The notes beneath the pieces were generated by a model. It was not told where the DNA came from, searched no databases, and worked only from the letters and a program-made list of their open reading frames with translations. DNA of 7,536 bases from JADGNZ01 sp035995985. Lineage in GTDB: Bacteria; Acidobacteriota; Thermoanaerobaculia; Gp7-AA8. Below, piece by piece: positions 5,425 to 7,536 of the stretch; positions within the stretch are counted from its first letter, which is position 1; the number at the start of each line of letters is the position of its first letter. The stretch lies in NCBI GenBank assembly GCA_035995985.1, contig DASYJY010000169.1, positions 1 through 7,536 of the forward strand, written 5' to 3'. The translations under genes and the position numbers were made by a program.

Positions 5425-7536
5425 TTAGAAGGCCCGCAGGCGTTGTGGCTTGATCGGACGCTTGCGGACGACGTTCGCGATGCGGATGCGTGCGGACGCC
5501 GACTTGCCGCGAAATACTTGGACGTCGAAGCGGCCGGAATCCGTGTCATAGATGACGGCTCCGACGCCGCCGTCGATCGCCGTCGCAACCGGCTTCGACG
5601 CCGACCAACCGTGCACCGTGATCGACTCCTCGGTCGGCGCGAAATCGATTGTCGCGTTGACCGCGCCATCGTCGGAGAGGTCGCGCACGCGCTTCGTTCC
5701 GAGCGGGACGAACTTGCCGGCGTCGCCGAGGAAGGCGATGCCGGACTTGCCGACCGGAACGGCGACGAGGTATGACGGATCGCCGTGGATGGTCTGCGTC
5801 CACGGCTCGTCACCGTTGATGCGCCGCCCGCGGCCGGACAGCCAGTTGTAGACGTAGACCTTTCCGCTGAGGCCGAGTTTCTCCGGCGTGAACGTGAACG
5901 TGCGATCGTCGGTGCGCGGGTGCGCGAAGATGTAGAGCGCGCGCATCGGACCGTGATCCGTGTACGTGTACGAAACCAGCGGCTCGCCGGCGTCGTGCGC
6001 GTCGTTGAGGATGCTCTCATCGGTAGGCACCGCCGGCACGTCGGGCTTGACGATGATGCCGTCCGGCCGCACGGCCAGGAGGAGGTTTGCGGCGTTGACT
6101 TCGCCGAGGCGATCGCCGACGCCGACGATGCCAGCGGAGAGCGTCGCGATCAGCGTGCTGATTTTCTCGCCGCTGCCGAAGACGTCGGTGAACGGATAGA
6201 CGCCGAGTGCCGAGGCGAGGCGCGAGCTGTAGAAAAACTGGTCCCACTTGTCGCGGGTGAAGACGTCTTCGCTCACGCGGATCGTGGTCAGGTTGTCCAA
6301 CTTCGTGCTCTGCAGAAAATGCCGCGGCGTGGCCATGCAGAACTGCATCGAGAGGCCGTAGGTCTCGCTCATGCGGCCCATGTTGTCCATGAACGCGTTC
6401 TGATCGTTGAGGTTGTACGAGGCGGTGGCGCGTTCGTCGAGCCAATCCTGCTCGTAGCCGAAGACGCCCCATTCGCGCAGGTTCGTGCCGACCATCGTCC
6501 AGTACGCGGGATCGATGACGACGTTGTTCGACATCGTGTATTTCTCGTGGTACGGACTCTTCGTGTCGATCCAGCGGGCGTGCGTGATGAGCGGGAGGCC
6601 GAGCTCTTTCTGGAATCCGCCGAGGCCTTTGGGGAAGATGTCGGGATGCGCTTCGTAGCGCTGGATGCCCTGGCTGCCGGTTGCGGTCAGGCGGTTCCAG
6701 TCGCCGTTCTCCCCTTTCGGATACCACCAGCTGTCGATCTGCATGTAGCCGAGCAAGAGACCGGCTTTCGCGAATTCGTCCTTCACCGCCAGCAGCGTGC
6801 CGGTGTAGCCGAGCGACGGCTCCCAGTCGTAGTAGTAGCCGGCGCCGTTGTCGGTCCAGTAGCCGAGCGTGGCCAGCGACGGATCGGCATCATTTGCGGG
6901 GCGCTTCTTGCCGTTGAGGTCCGTGAGCGCGCGGCCCCACGCGTCGAAGGCGCGGTTGATTCCGTTGCCGACGACGAGGAGCGTGCGATGGGCCAGTCCG
7001 CGTGGGATGTCTTTGATGCGCGGGCTGATGCGGCTCTCGATCTCTTTGTCCGCAGTGAGGTTCAGATTCGCGACCATGAAGTCGGACGCGGGCGAGAGCA
7101 TGAACGAATGTCCGGCGTCATCGAAGTAGACCCAGGGACCTTCGGCGCCGGAAAGGTCGAAGTGAAACTGCGACCACTTTCCGCGGAACGAAAGCCGTCC
7201 CGGGACCTCGGGCGACACGGCGAGTTTCGGGAAGCCGTCCGCATTCGCTGCATCGGTTGTGTAGCGATCCGTGAAGAGTACCGCGGCGCGATTCGGATAG
7301 GTGCGGATCGAACCTGCGCGCGCACCGAAGGTGAAGGTGATCTCGTCAAAGTCGCCGATGCCGTCATGACCGGCGACGGCTTTAAGCGCCGACGCGGACG
7401 ACGGCAGCGTGCCGCTGAACACCCAATTCGGATCGGCGGTACTGATCGAGTAGTGGCCGTTCTCTTCAACCGTGATGGTGATGCCGGTCGATTGCTCGTG
7501 AATCGTTTCCGCGGAAAGCGTGGCGGCGATTGCGAA
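5425..7536 (-). CDS. Exported clan GH-D-like glycoside hydrolase, N-terminus beyond the window
   Basis: 703 residues are visible, ending at TAA 5425-5427. The frame is open through the right edge, so an apparent start at 7422 (a GTG) is internal. The first visible residues, FAIAATLSA followed by ETIHEQ, look like the end of a signal peptide, so only a short stretch is missing and the enzyme is probably periplasmic or secreted. Visible residues 10 to about 210 look like a beta-sandwich. A TIM-barrel-like domain then begins at GYWTDNGAGYYYDWEP (about 225-240), followed by MQIDSWWYPKG (about 265-275), FGYEQDWLDE (359-368) and TIRVSEDVFTRDKWDQFF (418-435). By analogy with clan GH-D (GH27, GH31, GH36), Asp364 in YEQDW is the candidate nucleophile and Asp424 in RVSED the candidate acid/base. 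The last 200 or so residues look like beta-rich C-terminal domains. Related uncharacterised proteins, as I recall, occur in bacteria and some animals. Alpha-galactosidase-like activity is plausible; the substrate is unknown. The stop is 49 bp from the patatin start, which suggests an operon. Confidence 0.8.
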   Translation of the reverse strand, partial: FAIAATLSAETIHEQSTGITITVEENGHYSISTADPNWVFSGTLPSSASALKAVAGHDGIGDFDEITFTFGARAGSIRTYPNRAAVLFTDRYTTDAANADGFPKLAVSPEVPGRLSFRGKWSQFHFDLSGAEGPWVYFDDAGHSFMLSPASDFMVANLNLTADKEIESRISPRIKDIPRGLAHRTLLVVGNGINRAFDAWGRALTDLNGKKRPANDADPSLATLGYWTDNGAGYYYDWEPSLGYTGTLLAVKDEFAKAGLLLGYMQIDSWWYPKGENGDWNRLTATGSQGIQRYEAHPDIFPKGLGGFQKELGLPLITHARWIDTKSPYHEKYTMSNNVVIDPAYWTMVGTNLREWGVFGYEQDWLDERATASYNLNDQNAFMDNMGRMSETYGLSMQFCMATPRHFLQSTKLDNLTTIRVSEDVFTRDKWDQFFYSSRLASALGVYPFTDVFGSGEKISTLIATLSAGIVGVGDRLGEVNAANLLLAVRPDGIIVKPDVPAVPTDESILNDAHDAGEPLVSYTYTDHGPMRALYIFAHPRTDDRTFTFTPEKLGLSGKVYVYNWLSGRGRRINGDEPWTQTIHGDPSYLVAVPVGKSGIAFLGDAGKFVPLGTKRVRDLSDDGAVNATIDFAPTEESITVHGWSASKPVATAIDGGVGAVIYDTDSGRFDVQVFRGKSASARIRIANVVRKRPIKPQRLRAF

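Noticed and set aside
5014..5775. 253-residue plus-strand open frame across the patatin/hydrolase junction
   Set aside because: It is an antisense shadow of two well-supported genes, as expected in GC-rich DNA.
1896..6020. A single 1374-residue minus-strand gene starting at 6020
   Set aside because: Its first 215 codons overlap the hydrolase gene in another frame and give Arg/Ser/Thr-rich sequence. The strong ribosome site and patatin homology begin at ATG 5375.

Overview
The window is GC-rich (about 60% by eye) bacterial DNA. Codons in the three long genes mostly end in G or C, and many shadow frames stay open. The patatin-type membrane protein, the PIG-V-like mannosyltransferase and the clan GH-D-like hydrolase would suit a Gram-negative environmental lineage such as Acidobacteriota or a relative. 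That placement is a guess; no marker gene is present.

Layout. Bases 1-220 carry the 3' end of something transcribed rightward, in one of two overlapping frames, neither of which I can name. Bases 138-512 are repeat-rich: two copies of one 43-bp unit (138-223), then five copies of a different, hairpin-capable 43-bp unit (297-512). Bases 513-723 are gene-free as far as I can see. From 724 to the right edge everything is on the minus strand and looks like one operon, read right to left. It starts with an exported clan GH-D-like glycoside hydrolase (5425-7536, lacking only its first residues). Next, after 49 bp, is an 1159-residue patatin-like phospholipase with about ten membrane segments (1896-5375). 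Last, after 32 bp, is a PIG-V/GT76-like multi-pass mannosyltransferase (724-1863). The right-hand operon and the left-hand gene converge on the repeat array.

How they may work together. All three proteins act at or beyond the membrane: one cuts sugars outside the cytoplasm, one probably cleaves acyl chains from lipids at the inner leaflet, and one probably transfers sugar from a lipid-linked donor. A glycolipid or envelope-glycoconjugate remodelling role is a reasonable hypothesis, but nothing in the sequence proves a shared substrate.

The most notable points are the patatin enzyme, whose catalytic Ser and Asp are separated by a membrane module of even segment number, and the pair of unrelated-looking tandem repeats that share a 43-bp period. 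I see no RNA genes, CRISPR array, insertion sequence or intact defence system.
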